Assembly (NCBI RefSeq): GCF_012932965.1
Contig: NZ_JABBXH010000003.1
Location: 372,001-436,000, forward strand
Source: Thalassotalea algicola
GTDB taxonomy: Bacteria; Pseudomonadota; Gammaproteobacteria; Enterobacterales; Alteromonadaceae
Reading direction: 5' to 3'
Length of the DNA stretch: 64,000 bases
Positions 26,640-34,819 of the stretch are shown piece after piece. The position numbers and the translations under genes are program-made. Each line of letters opens with the position of its first letter. Within the stretch, counting starts at the first letter, position 1. Below the pieces are notes generated by a model. The model ran no database searches. It worked only from the letters and a program-made list of their open reading frames with translations, and was not told the origin of the DNA.

Positions 26640-27233
26640 TTAAGGCTTCTTCGCGATTACATACACATGCTTTTCTGGGTATTGATCCAATGCTAAATGT
26701 AGTGGCGTGAGGCCGTTAGTGATAAGCGTATTTATATTTTCATTTATGCCAATTGAACTGTAATAAAAGATATCACCTAACCAATTATCAGTGTGCGCAC
26801 CAATGTCATTGCCAAAGGTATACATTAATATACCGCCAGAAGTTAGCATGCCACATAACTTCGTAATGACCGATTTTTGTTGTGATAAAGGTAAGTGGAA
26901 CATGCTGTCCCAAGCGTAGATGAAGTCAAACTTTTCGGTAGAGTTCCACGTACAAATATCTTGAACTACAAAGCGCTGATGAGGATGATTAGCTTTCGCT
27001 AAAGTAATCATTTCTGTAGAGGCATCTACGCCAGTTATTTGGCAACCTTGTTTCTCAAGAATTCTTATAAAACGGCCGCCCGCGCCACAACCTACGTCAA
27101 GGGCGCTTTTGCAAGCGGAAGAAAAGCTCAGCGCGTGCTCAAACTGCTTTACGCCATAGTTTGAATGTTGGTGGCGCTGATGCCACCATCCAGCAATTTT
27201 ATCGTATTTCTTAGCGAGTTCAGAAGGTTCCAT
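26640..27233 (-). CDS. Class I SAM-dependent methyltransferase
   Basis: A 197-residue protein with motif I ALDVGCGAGGRFIRILEKQG (about residues 40-59), motif II GVDASTEMI and the post-motif FDFIYAWDSMFHLPL. The start ATG at 27233 is used; a TTG at 27236 would add one residue. The fold is certain from motif I; the acceptor is not known. No related neighbour. Confidence 0.88.
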   Translation of the reverse strand: MEPSELAKKYDKIAGWWHQRHQHSNYGVKQFEHALSFSSACKSALDVGCGAGGRFIRILEKQGCQITGVDASTEMITLAKANHPHQRFVVQDICTWNSTEKFDFIYAWDSMFHLPLSQQKSVITKLCGMLTSGGILMYTFGNDIGAHTDNWLGDIFYYSSIGINENINTLITNGLTPLHLALDQYPEKHVYVIAKKP

Positions 27234-27284
27234 CAACGATAGTTCTAGTGCTTTGTTAGCAATTGCTAAGCTTATTACGAATGT

Positions 27285-27509
27285 TCAAATGAAAGCCAAC
27301 AAAATTAAAAAGATAATTGTTACCAAACTTAATGTTCTAAATGATTTACCTAACTCATTATTGAGTTTGAGTGAGGTTTTCTTAAAGCTAGGCTTAAGTT
27401 TTTTGGCGTCAGCCTCACTTAAATTCTTGCAGTGAGGGCAAAAAGGCTCTCTATCATTAATTTGCAAATAACAACGAGGACACCTACTCGACCTAATTCT
27501 GCTGTACAT
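27285..27509 (-). CDS. Small zinc-ribbon membrane protein
   Basis: A 74-residue protein. The N-terminal ribbon CPRCYLQINDREPFCPHC has two CxxC pairs, and the C-terminus is a membrane helix (LSLVTIIFLILLAFI). Such tail-anchored zinc ribbons are common and uncharacterised. Family not further recognised. Confidence 0.7.
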   Translation of the reverse strand: MYSRIRSSRCPRCYLQINDREPFCPHCKNLSEADAKKLKPSFKKTSLKLNNELGKSFRTLSLVTIIFLILLAFI

Positions 27510-27540
27510 CTCTTAAATCCTTTTATGTATACGTTATTGG

Positions 27541-28086
27541 CTAAGTGGTTTCTAACGCTAACTCTTTTGATTGAGTAAAAATAATCAGTGAAACAAGTAC
27601 TTCTGTAATGCCACCAATAAAGGCACCGACAGCGAAATTAGCGTCTAGTAAAATACATAACACGCCGGATATCATAAGTATTACGCCCAGTAGCCAGTAA
27701 ACTTTAGCGCCATAAAGCGTATTGAAGATTAAATAACGAACACCAATACTTAGTAACATGATTGGATAAAACCATTCAATTTGATGCTTTGCGACAAAGA
27801 ATGCGATAAATAAGCCAACAAATAAGATAACGGTACTTTCTAACGCCAGCTTTCCTAAAGGGTTTCTAGCATCGTGATTACCGGGGCGGTTAAGTAATTT
27901 TGAAAGCAACATTGCTAATGGGTGAATAAACATACCACCAATAAATAAGGTAAACATACTGGCTAAGTGAGTCATTGTTAGTGCAACTGTTCCGGCAATA
28001 CACCACACTAAGCCAGACACTAATACACCGGTTGCACCTCCGAAATAGGCATAGCTCATGTCTTTTTGTGCTTGTTCAATATTCAT
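27541..28086 (-). CDS. Multi-pass membrane protein (DUF7010-like)
   Basis: A 181-residue protein with about five or six membrane helices and a short hydrophilic N-terminus (MNIEQAQKDMSYAYFGGATG). The pattern resembles a family now called DUF7010, of unknown role. It is closely spaced with the 128-residue gene upstream (20 bases), so probably cotranscribed. Confidence 0.75.
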   Translation of the reverse strand: MNIEQAQKDMSYAYFGGATGVLVSGLVWCIAGTVALTMTHLASMFTLFIGGMFIHPLAMLLSKLLNRPGNHDARNPLGKLALESTVILFVGLFIAFFVAKHQIEWFYPIMLLSIGVRYLIFNTLYGAKVYWLLGVILMISGVLCILLDANFAVGAFIGGITEVLVSLIIFTQSKELALETT

Positions 28087-28105
28087 TAATACACCTCACC
28101 GTCGC

Positions 28106-28492
28106 TTACTCATTATTGTTGTTTGGTATTAGCATGCGATTGACCCATAGTTCAGCGTCTGCAACATTTCCAAAAGAACTCCCCGAGGGCGGCAGCAACT
28201 TTTGACAAAGTGCAAGTTGTAACGAGTTAGAAACAACTATAGCGATAGCAGTGCAATTATCCTGTAAATGGTTCGTCCAAAAGTCTGCAACCATTGCCAT
28301 CACCTCTGGTGAACCAAGGCTGTCATTATCCCAAATTTCGATAATGGCGTAGTGCGCTTTTGCGTGCTGTGAAAGGCAGTTTGAATACGCATTAGCTGCT
28401 TTTACGATACCTTCTTCATTGAAAGGGCCGAATGTACGAACATAAAGTACATTATTAAGCCATTCAAATGTTAGTTCTCCGTGAACGTTCAT
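28106..28492 (-). CDS. STAS/SpoIIAA-like hypothetical protein
   Basis: A 128-residue soluble protein whose pattern (GELTFEWLNNVLYVRTFGPFNEEGIVKAANAY ... YAIIEIWDNDSLGSPEVM) resembles a stand-alone STAS or SpoIIAA-like fold. No phospho-serine regulator gene is adjacent. Function not known. Confidence 0.55.
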   Translation of the reverse strand: MNVHGELTFEWLNNVLYVRTFGPFNEEGIVKAANAYSNCLSQHAKAHYAIIEIWDNDSLGSPEVMAMVADFWTNHLQDNCTAIAIVVSNSLQLALCQKLLPPSGSSFGNVADAELWVNRMLIPNNNNE

Positions 28493-28540
28493 CTATATCC
28501 TTTCACATAAGGTTAGTATTAACAGGTGAAGACTGTACAG

Positions 28541-29167
28541 CTATGCCGTTTTGTTTAACAGAAAAAGCACTAAGTTCTTATATTCGTCCATAGTTTTAAT
28601 TTTGTTAGTTACAGGCTTATATTTACCGTTGATAATAAGGGTTGGTACGCTGGTAAACCCTTGACTTCGAATGTTTTCGGTGTTCTTTTGCATTTTTTTT
28701 GCACCCATATTCACTGAAAAACTCGAAAACACTTTGTCGAACTTGTCACCATCAACATCATTAATTACAAACAAATTTTTAATGTCTTTTTCATTACTAA
28801 AGTTAGCTTTATTGAGGTGGATGTAATTAAAAATAGCGGGAACAATTTTGTCTTCAACGTTTAAATGCTTAGCGGCAATTAATGCTTTCGTTAATAAGTT
28901 TTCTATTTCGGGATTTCTACCCGGCATGCCATCAACATGATTCTTCTTAAATGTTGCACCTTCGGGGAGCGCTATTTTTAGCTGGTTCATAAAGGGCTCT
29001 TGTTTGAAACAAGCAGGGCAGTAGAAAGAAAAAAACTCGGTAATTTCTTTTTGCGCTGTTACGTTACCTTTAATTTCTACGTAGTAGTCTCCTTCGGTAA
29101 ACTCAATAGCTTGAGCAGGGAACAAAGGTAAAAGTAAAAAAATGACGGCGAATAACTTTTTATACAT
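28541..29167 (-). CDS. dsbA: DsbA-like thiol:disulfide oxidoreductase
   Basis: A 208-residue exported thioredoxin-fold protein: signal peptide about residues 1-20, active site CPAC at residues 50-53 in FFSFYCPACFKQEPF, and the cis-Pro loop SVPTLIINGKYKP late in the sequence. It should introduce disulfides into exported proteins. The ATG at 29167 has AGGA six bases upstream; an upstream TTG is not used. The active site CPAC differs from CPHC of E. coli DsbA and may tune redox potential. It could equally be a second DsbA-type paralogue, since the symbol is given by family. Confidence 0.8.
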   Translation of the reverse strand: MYKKLFAVIFLLLPLFPAQAIEFTEGDYYVEIKGNVTAQKEITEFFSFYCPACFKQEPFMNQLKIALPEGATFKKNHVDGMPGRNPEIENLLTKALIAAKHLNVEDKIVPAIFNYIHLNKANFSNEKDIKNLFVINDVDGDKFDKVFSSFSVNMGAKKMQKNTENIRSQGFTSVPTLIINGKYKPVTNKIKTMDEYKNLVLFLLNKTA

Positions 29168-29355
29168 GAACAATCCTTTTGTACGCTTGATTTGTCTATA
29201 TTATTAATTTGAATAAAGAAACTTAATTAGAGCTTTAAGCGATTGAATATTCAACCCTAATTTTTTAACCTGACTTCACATTTCAATTCATTGTCATTAG
29301 GTGAACTGGCTGGGGGAGATACTATTCGCTGCGTGAGTACGAACCGTCCAACAAG

Positions 29356-29823
29356 CTATTCACCTTGCCATAGTCGCCTAGCGCTCTTTTCTAAAGTGTT
29401 AAAATCAGCTTGTGTTATTTTCCCGTTAGCCAAATCATCTTCTGCGGCCCAAACAATTTTCTGATATTCATACTCTATTGCCGCAAGAATATAGCCTAAC
29501 TTTTTTTCCGTAATTTTTCCTGCGTGAAACTGAGACATCGCGACTTTCTTATTCCAAGGTTCGTTGTTAGGAGGTTTAGGAAGGGTGTAGTCCAAAGTGA
29601 GTAATCGCTCGTCAGATATAGTGTAACCTTTAGCGAGAGAATCTTTAGCGCAAACGTATAACATATAATCGATAGAGTCTTGCAAGCCGTATAAGTGCCA
29701 ATCATATCCCGCAATGCAACCGCCAACGACTTTACCTTTGCTATCAATAATATCGATAGTTCGTTCAGCACACCCCGAAAGGCATAGCGCAAAAAGGCTT
29801 GTAACTAACAATTTTTTTGGCAC
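29356..29823 (-). CDS. Hypothetical lipoprotein, 155 residues
   Basis: LFALCLSGC is a lipobox, so the mature protein is lipid-anchored. The rest has a YxxGKITEKKLGYI motif and helical tail; a repeated Gly-Lys-Ile-Thr pattern (HAGKITEKKLG and ANGKITQADFN) is visible and is SHOCT-like. Family not assigned. An attC-like element lies just upstream of its start. Confidence 0.65.
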   Translation of the reverse strand: MPKKLLVTSLFALCLSGCAERTIDIIDSKGKVVGGCIAGYDWHLYGLQDSIDYMLYVCAKDSLAKGYTISDERLLTLDYTLPKPPNNEPWNKKVAMSQFHAGKITEKKLGYILAAIEYEYQKIVWAAEDDLANGKITQADFNTLEKSARRLWQGE

Positions 29824-29848
29824 AAGTTATCTCCATTATGTATGTAAT

Positions 29849-29940
29849 GCCTCAATTCCTAGCAGGCTATTTAGTTGGCTAGCGTTTTATACAAGGTTAA
29901 AATCGCCAACTATTTTTTAACTAAACGCTCTCGGGGAGGC
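29849..29940 (-). repeat. Degraded attC-like element
   Basis: Inner arms TAGTTGGC (29872-29879) and GCCAACTA (29905-29912) lie inside outer arms GCCTC (29849-29853) and GAGGC (29936-29940). The plus-strand order TAATGCCTCAATT ... GGCTA ... TTGGCTAGCG parallels the better element at 31585-31685 (ATAACGCCCCAAT ... GGGGCT ... TTGGCTAAAA). It lies between a GNAT gene (30019-30483) and a lipoprotein gene, the spot for an attC behind a cassette gene. The far end is diverged, so this is a weak call. Confidence 0.35.
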
Positions 29941-30018
29941 GAATCTAGTTTCCCATTATTTATAAATGGTGGGTAGAACATTTTTATGTAAAACCTAAAT
30001 TTATACTGAACTTCGGTG

Positions 30019-30483
30019 CTAAAGCGTATTTTTTATAGACAGTGCTAGTTTTTGTATGCCATGACTTGGCGTCCATCGCTTAAACTCAACAAAGCCATGT
30101 TTCTTATATAATTTAATGGCTGGCTCATTAGCAACTGCTGTTTCTACAATTGCTTCGGTAAAGTCAAAAAAATCGAAAGCATATCCTATCAATTGACTCG
30201 CTATTCCTTTTTTAAAGTAGTTAGGGTCTACGGTTAAACTATCAATTTCAAGGCGTTTGTCTTTTATGGCGATCTCTATTACGCCAGCGAGACAACTATT
30301 TTCATAACAGCCATAAAAACGTGTTGCTGAATTCATAATTTCATTGAGGGTTCGCGACAGCGGTGGAAACTCACTAACACCAATAAGCTGTGCTTCAATT
30401 TGGTAAGAGTTTTGAAAAACTGTGAAAATTTGATTGGCAACGTCTACATTCGAATTATCAAGTTCATTTATCATCATATCCAT
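30019..30483 (-). CDS. GNAT-family N-acetyltransferase
   Basis: A 154-residue acetyltransferase with the acetyl-CoA-binding segment VDPNYFKKGIASQLIGYAF and the C-terminal AIKLYKKHGFVEF block. The acceptor is not known. Small stand-alone GNATs are frequent integron cassette genes, which fits the attC-like element just after its 3' end. Confidence 0.88.
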   Translation of the reverse strand: MDMMINELDNSNVDVANQIFTVFQNSYQIEAQLIGVSEFPPLSRTLNEIMNSATRFYGCYENSCLAGVIEIAIKDKRLEIDSLTVDPNYFKKGIASQLIGYAFDFFDFTEAIVETAVANEPAIKLYKKHGFVEFKRWTPSHGIQKLALSIKNTL

Positions 30484-30738
30484 ATATCCAAAAACTAAAT
30501 TGTTCGCTATGGCCCTGCCTGAATAGTTTGTTAATCAGAGGTATTTTGAAACAGCTGCTTTACCAAAGCTTTTATCCTCATGGACTAGTAAATAGCATTC
30601 TGCCTGTCGGTAATGAACGTCGGTTTTTATTTTCTCAATTTATTTGGTGATTTGGCGTCATATAAGGCAATAAGTGTCAGCCAATATTAGATGTGTTAGT
30701 GCCTACATGTCGCTTCAGCTAATTGCTCTGGATATTTT

Positions 30739-30945
30739 CTAATGCGTAAATAAATCGAATACGTTGCCTAGGGTACTGGTTTTTCCGCGATAAAATTCAG
30801 TATATGTGCAGTTAGTGCATATTACCGCAGTAAACTTTCGGTTTTGCATATCAAATATTTTTGACCAACCACTGCCTGTTGTTGCAATGGTGTCTGTATC
30901 ATATTCTCTGCAATCGCATTTTGGGCACTTCCAATTTTTAGACAT
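30739..30945 (-). CDS. Zinc-ribbon protein, DUF2082-like
   Basis: A 68-residue zinc ribbon: WKCPKCDCREYDTDTI and AVICTNCTYTEFYRG give the two CxxC pairs; the type with TGSGWSKIFDMQNRKF resembles PF09855 (nucleic-acid-binding Zn-ribbon). AAGGA lies before the start (AAGGAATTAAT-ATG), a good ribosome binding site. Its 3' side has about 255 bases without a gene before the GNAT; I see no motif there. Confidence 0.7.
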   Translation of the reverse strand: MSKNWKCPKCDCREYDTDTIATTGSGWSKIFDMQNRKFTAVICTNCTYTEFYRGKTSTLGNVFDLFTH

Positions 30946-31360
30946 ATTAATTCCTTGCTTTAATAATGGAACACGTACACAGAAGACATTGCAAAGCGCG
31001 AAAAACTACTGCTTGTTGCCTTCTTTAACTACCTTGTTGGACAACGTTACCACTTATTCCATGCATTTGCGCAATGAATCTATCTAAATGAATAGTATGG
31101 TGTTCATCGCAATAAACTGTTTACTATTTTCACTGAGTGCTTCAGCAGCTTCTTATAAACTACATTGCCCTTCAAGTTTAGTTCATTGTTTTAATTTCGA
31201 AATCGACAGGATAAAACCATGTCTTTTTAGGGCGGGTATATTTAGGTATGTTAGCCTCCTCAATGTAATGAGGAGGTGTCTACTAAAACGGAAGAAGACT
31301 ACAGTCCTGCTTTAAATTCTTGGTATGCAGAATTGATGTACAAGCTATTATTAGTAGGTT
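30946..31360. other. 415-base stretch without a supported gene
   Basis: This stretch holds degraded sequence. Around 31011-31045 there is an end resembling the R'' half of an attC (TACCTTGTTGGAC, compare TACCTTGCTAGATGG at 31671-31685), but no good opposite half was found. A plus-strand frame at 31088 begins with a signal-like NSMVFIAINCLLFSLSASAA and continues briefly before losing pattern, so it may be the remains of an exported protein. A perfect hairpin lies at 31255-31276. Confidence 0.5.
31255..31276. repeat. Perfect hairpin, eight pairs
   Basis: CCTCCTCA (31255-31262) and TGAGGAGG (31269-31276) with a six-base loop. No T-tract; it does not look like an intrinsic terminator. It could also be the end of a small mobile element remnant, but no transposase pattern accompanies it. 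Confidence 0.5.
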
Positions 31361-31534
31361 TTATGGTACTGATATTTTAATTATTGCTTCAACCCTTATG
31401 AACTCAATAGTTTTCTTGGTTTGTATTTTTAGCCAATTATCTGAGACATCTATAACTTCTCCTTTAACAACATTGCTAAAGTCGGTAGTACCTAGTGCGA
31501 TTACAACATTCTTACCTTGAACTTCTTTGAGCAT
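31361..31534 (-). CDS. Small SH3/LSm-like barrel protein, 57 residues
   Basis: ATG 31534 with AAGGA seven bases upstream starts a peptide LKEVQGKNVVIALGTTDF that has the strand-turn pattern of a small SH3- or LSm-like barrel (VKGEVIDVSDNWLKIQTK, FIRVEAIIKI). A longer start at 31552 exists. It directly follows an attC-like element on the minus strand (about 50 bases after its R' end), as a cassette gene would. RNA or protein binding is a guess. Confidence 0.6.
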   Translation of the reverse strand: MLKEVQGKNVVIALGTTDFSNVVKGEVIDVSDNWLKIQTKKTIEFIRVEAIIKISVP

Positions 31535-31584
31535 AATTAATTCCTTTTGCATAATGGATGATTATCACCAAAATTTTGCTTTCT

Positions 31585-31685
31585 GCATAACGCCCCAATA
31601 AGGGGCTGGTAATGCTTGGCTAAAATTAGCGACGAAGGAGCACAAGCCAAGCGTTTTGCTTCCTTTTGAGTACCTTGCTAGATGG
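31585..31685 (-). repeat. attC-like integron recombination site
   Basis: On the minus strand this 101-base element begins CATCTAGCAAGGTACTCAAAAGG (near the attC consensus TAACAA..CTCAAG.GG) and ends CAGCCCCTTATTGGGGCG followed by TTATGC at 31585, close to the ends of Vibrio-type VCR repeats. Inner arms GCTTGGCT (31614-31621) and AGCCAAGC (31645-31652) give the long imperfect stem. It lies 31 bases after the PLDc_N-like gene and about 50 bases before the next gene, which is how a cassette with its attC is arranged. No integrase is in the window. Confidence 0.6.
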
Positions 31686-31716
31686 ATTTATCCCATCACA
31701 AGATAGGTTTATATTT

Positions 31717-31896
31717 CTAGTCTTTGCTTTTGACCCTAAAGAAATAAAAAACGACAAAACCAACAAAAGGAAAAGCAAAAGAAAGAATAAACCAAATCAG
31801 TTTATCATTACTGCTTGTTTTACTTCTAACAACAATTGCTAAGGTAATTATAAAAAGAACTAATGTTAATAGTTCCGCAATACCAGTAGTGTTCAT
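31717..31896 (-). CDS. Small PLDc_N-like membrane protein, 59 residues
   Basis: Read directly from the minus strand: ATG at 31896, stop TAG at 31717-31719. The first helix is ELLTLVLFIITLAIVV; the second, LIWFILSFAFPFVGFVVFYFF, has the P-x-x-G-x-x-x-F(Y)-x-x-F-R pattern of the PLDc N-terminal domain found in many stand-alone small proteins. The ribosome site is weak (GGAG 13 bases upstream). An attC-like site follows it. It may be a former cassette gene. Confidence 0.6.
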   Translation of the reverse strand: MNTTGIAELLTLVLFIITLAIVVRSKTSSNDKLIWFILSFAFPFVGFVVFYFFRVKSKD

Positions 31897-31951
31897 ATTT
31901 AACCAAGATCTCCATATCGAGAATTCAAATATACATCTAACAGCTTAACAG

Positions 31952-31989
31952 GAGGAAAAAATCCTCTTTTAAACAGGGGATTTTTCCTC
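31952..31989. repeat. Hairpin in the gap before the deacetylase genes
   Basis: GAGGAAAAAATCC (31952-31964) pairs with GGATTTTTCCTC (31978-31989), 12 pairs with one bulge, followed by TTTT. It lies in the 265-base gap 31897-32161. It may be a terminator read on the plus strand, but no plus-strand gene precedes it. A CTTAAC (31944-31949) and a distant GTTAAG (32018-32023) could form another attC-like pair; this is weak. Confidence 0.35.
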
Positions 31990-32161
31990 TTTTCTACAAA
32001 TTTATTTTTTATTATGCGTTAAGTTTTTATAAATGCTAGCGTTTTTCTTTCTAAAAATTTGAGCGTAGTGGTAAGGGGGAATAATACCTCCTTTCTGCGG
32101 TTTTCCTCTTTATTACGAGTTGCTGTATTTAACAACAGTGAAGAGGGCAGTTATTTTTAGG

Positions 32162-33094
32162 TTATTTGGTTATGTTATTTTGTTGTTTATAAATCGATAG
32201 TATATCGCTTGCAGAGGCCGACCATACCCCTTGACTGGTAACGTACTCTAACACTTGCTCTAACTTGGCGATACGATGCGGTTGGCCGAGCATCCAAGGG
32301 TGAATATTGAGCGCCAGTATTCGCCCGCCTTGTGACTCTGCCTCGTTTAATAAGAAGTCACATGCATCACATAATTGCTCTACATAGCTTTGTTCACTAT
32401 GTTGATTGTTCATAAGTATGAAGGCGTCGTCTAGCTCATTTGAAAGTGGCATGGCGGTTAGGTTGCCTTGCTGGGTGTGAAATTGATAGGGCATGTCATC
32501 GTTCACCCAGTCACAAAAATATTCTATGCCATTTTCTGCCAGTAATTCTGGCGTGTTTTCACTTTCACTACGCACTGGACTTAGCCAGCCAGTTATTGCT
32601 TGCCCGCTCAATTCTCGTAACGTAGAGAGAGATTCTTTTACTTGCTGACGCTCTTGGCTGATGTCTTGCCCGCCATAATGCAAGGCGTCCATGTGTATAC
32701 CGTGGCCAAGTATTTCATTGCTACGTTCTTTAATCACATTTAGCAGGTAAGGGTTACGTTTAGCTAAAGCGGAGTTCATTGCAAAGGTTGGTGTAACTTG
32801 GTATTTGTCGAAGGCGTTTAGCAAGCGGTAAATACCGACACGATTACCGTAATCTCGTAGGGTAAAATGACGTAAGTCGGGATAAGGCATAGTCATGCCA
32901 CCAGGCACTTTAAATGGCACGCCTTTTTGATCAAGTGGGAAGAACTGTAACGGTACATTTACCCACAGTGCTAGTTTATTGTTGTTCGGCCATTGAATAG
33001 ATTTACGTTCACTAAGTTGTGACCAACGATATCTGTCGTGATCCATGCCATAACTACGATGTGGATATTCAAGATGTGCTTTATCTAATGACAT
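32162..33094 (-). CDS. Polysaccharide deacetylase-superfamily hydrolase (PuuE/imidase-like), copy 1
   Basis: A 310-residue protein of the NodB-fold group that includes allantoinase PuuE and cyclic-imide hydrolase rather than true sugar deacetylases. Features: LALWVNVPLQFFPLDQKG, LRDYGNRVGIYRLLNAFDKYQVTPTFAMNSAL, the histidine block EILGHGIHMDALHYGG, and WLSPVRSESENTPELLAENG; the last part has LNIHPWMLGQPHRI, a metal-site type His. It starts where the next (upstream) copy ends (TAATG overlap), so the pair is cotranscribed. The real substrate is unknown. Confidence 0.85.
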   Translation of the reverse strand: MSLDKAHLEYPHRSYGMDHDRYRWSQLSERKSIQWPNNNKLALWVNVPLQFFPLDQKGVPFKVPGGMTMPYPDLRHFTLRDYGNRVGIYRLLNAFDKYQVTPTFAMNSALAKRNPYLLNVIKERSNEILGHGIHMDALHYGGQDISQERQQVKESLSTLRELSGQAITGWLSPVRSESENTPELLAENGIEYFCDWVNDDMPYQFHTQQGNLTAMPLSNELDDAFILMNNQHSEQSYVEQLCDACDFLLNEAESQGGRILALNIHPWMLGQPHRIAKLEQVLEYVTSQGVWSASASDILSIYKQQNNITK

Positions 33095-34056
33095 TATTGC
33101 GCTCCTTGAATGCTAGTTTGTTTTTCTGCAATGTCATTGATTGCAGCTTGGTAGTAATGTTCACGAAAATACTCGGCGATTTCTCGGCCTGTGGTCACCC
33201 AAACATCCTCATGGCTGGTAATGTAATCAAGCGCGGCTTCGTAAGCTTTCATTCTGTGCGGGCAAGCCACTTGATAGTTGTGGGTTGGGATACACATGAT
33301 GGTGCCAGATGCCTCTCCTTCTTGATAAAGACGGTCAAAATTGTCTTTAAGAATTTGTCCATAGCGGCGTGGTTCCATTTTGTTAACCACAAAGGCAATG
33401 GTGTCGTTCATTTCTAACGAGTAGGGAATAGAAACAAACTGCTTACCGCTTCTAAGGTGTATCGGCGTCGGTTGGTCATCATGAAATAAATCGCAAGTGT
33501 AAAAACCACCATCGTTACCGAATAGTTCGGTGCCCACTTCGGCAAATAAATCAAGTGTTAGTTCTGAATGTGATAGCGCTGGTGCTAGGTATCCGGCACA
33601 TTTTTGGCCGGTATGTTTGTATATGGTTTCCATGGCATCTTTGATCATGTCTCGTTCTTGCATTTCACTCATGCCATAGGTGTAGCGCGTGTTGTAAATA
33701 CCATGACTAAAGAATTCCCAGTTGCGCTCTTTGCAAGCGGAAATAATTTCAGGGTGATGGTCGCAAAGTGCGGTGGACAGTGAAATCGAGCCACGAATAC
33801 CGTATTTGTCCAACAGCTTCATTTGTCTATCGTGACCAACGCGATTTCCATAGTCACGAATACTGTAACCAGCAACAGCAGGGGTTGCCTGAGGCCAAGC
33901 AGCGCGATTCGGGTTTTTCGGTGGGTTAAGTTCGTAATATTCAATGTTGGGGGCAACCCAAAACGCTAGCTTTTTACCATTAGGCCATTTTATTTTTGGA
34001 CGATTATGGTACGGCCAATAGTCGTAAAATCCGGGATCTGATTTCATTGCCAACAC
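33094..34056 (-). CDS. Polysaccharide deacetylase-superfamily hydrolase (PuuE/imidase-like), copy 2
   Basis: A 320-residue relative of the neighbouring 310-residue gene and the copy at 44563: IRDYGNRVGHDRQMKLLDKYGIRGSISLSTAL, WEFFSHGIYNTRYTYGM, YLAPALSHSELTLDLFAEVG and PTHNYQVACPHRMKAYE. HG and THN carry likely metal-site histidines. The three-copy pattern within 13 kb suggests either paralogues with different substrates or a heteromeric enzyme. It precedes its partner by a one-base overlap and follows the cysteine hydrolase gene by 94 bases. Confidence 0.85.
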   Translation of the reverse strand: MLAMKSDPGFYDYWPYHNRPKIKWPNGKKLAFWVAPNIEYYELNPPKNPNRAAWPQATPAVAGYSIRDYGNRVGHDRQMKLLDKYGIRGSISLSTALCDHHPEIISACKERNWEFFSHGIYNTRYTYGMSEMQERDMIKDAMETIYKHTGQKCAGYLAPALSHSELTLDLFAEVGTELFGNDGGFYTCDLFHDDQPTPIHLRSGKQFVSIPYSLEMNDTIAFVVNKMEPRRYGQILKDNFDRLYQEGEASGTIMCIPTHNYQVACPHRMKAYEAALDYITSHEDVWVTTGREIAEYFREHYYQAAINDIAEKQTSIQGAQ

Positions 34057-34150
34057 TCTTTATTATCTTTGAAGACTAACGTTAATATGCTCACTATAAA
34101 GTGGGATATCGATGTGCGGCATGACAAATATCAAGCCGCAAATTCGCTTA

Positions 34151-34819
34151 CTACTTTGTCTGTGCATCTAGCCAATTAAATACTTCTTCTACGTCTAGCA
34201 CATCTGCGTATTTCAGCGATAAGTCGGTCAAGTTCGCATAGTGATAACTTTCATGTTTATCTGCGACACACTCTTCAGGCACAATTGTGCGATAGCCGCG
34301 TGACAGTGAATCTACAGCTGTGGCGCGAATACAGCCTGAAGTTGAACCGCCGGTAACAATAACGGTATCAACTTGGTGCCACACCAGCAGCGATTGTAAT
34401 TGTGTTTCAAAGAATGCTGATGGCATTTTCTTGGTGTAAATAACGTCGTTAATGCGATCTATTTCCAGGCGATCGTCAAATTCGCTACGGCGTGATTCAA
34501 ATTTAATGTTTTGGAGTGAATCTGGCGTATTGGTGCGCGTAGCCCAAACACCGGCATCTTCACCCGACTCCATGTAAGCGACATGTGTCCAGACCACAGG
34601 CCAACCAAGGGCACGGAACTTTTTTGCTAGTTCGTTGGTGTATTCCATTTGGCGTGGGTCGGTTTCATAAGCGGTAGTGAATTCATCTGTCGCGGTATAG
34701 GCTTTTTGTGGATCAACATTCACCAGCACAGCTTTATTGCCAAAACCAAAGCGTTTACGGGCAGGGTTGTTTTTAACGTCGAAATAGATTTCTTTGGCGG
34801 TTTTGTTGGTAGTTTCCAT
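34151..34819 (-). CDS. Isochorismatase-family cysteine hydrolase (N-carbamoylsarcosine amidase-like)
   Basis: A 222-residue cysteine hydrolase. Catalytic triad: Asp36 in LVNVDPQKAYT, a Lys in IYTKKMPSAFFET, and Cys163 in VTGGSTSGCIRATAVDSLSRGY. The family hydrolyses C-N bonds in amides, carbamoyl groups or nicotinamide-like compounds. ATG 34819 with AAGG eight bases upstream is the start. It is divergent from gcdH and lies next to the two imidase-like genes, so it could hydrolyse the half-amide they would produce. Substrate unproven. Confidence 0.88.
   Translation of the reverse strand: METTNKTAKEIYFDVKNNPARKRFGFGNKAVLVNVDPQKAYTATDEFTTAYETDPRQMEYTNELAKKFRALGWPVVWTHVAYMESGEDAGVWATRTNTPDSLQNIKFESRRSEFDDRLEIDRINDVIYTKKMPSAFFETQLQSLLVWHQVDTVIVTGGSTSGCIRATAVDSLSRGYRTIVPEECVADKHESYHYANLTDLSLKYADVLDVEEVFNWLDAQTK

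Noticed and set aside
31240-31300. Possible IS end (TGAGGAGGTGTCTAC next to a hairpin)
   Set aside because: No transposase pattern, no second end and no target duplication found.
31088-31315. Plus-strand frame with signal-like start
   Set aside because: Pattern is lost after about 40 residues and no good ribosome binding site is present; kept only as a possible remnant.
31276-31380. Plus-strand 34-residue frame with a membrane-like end
   Set aside because: GTG start lies inside the AGGAGG and the frame overlaps the end of the minus-strand barrel gene; no support beyond open frame.
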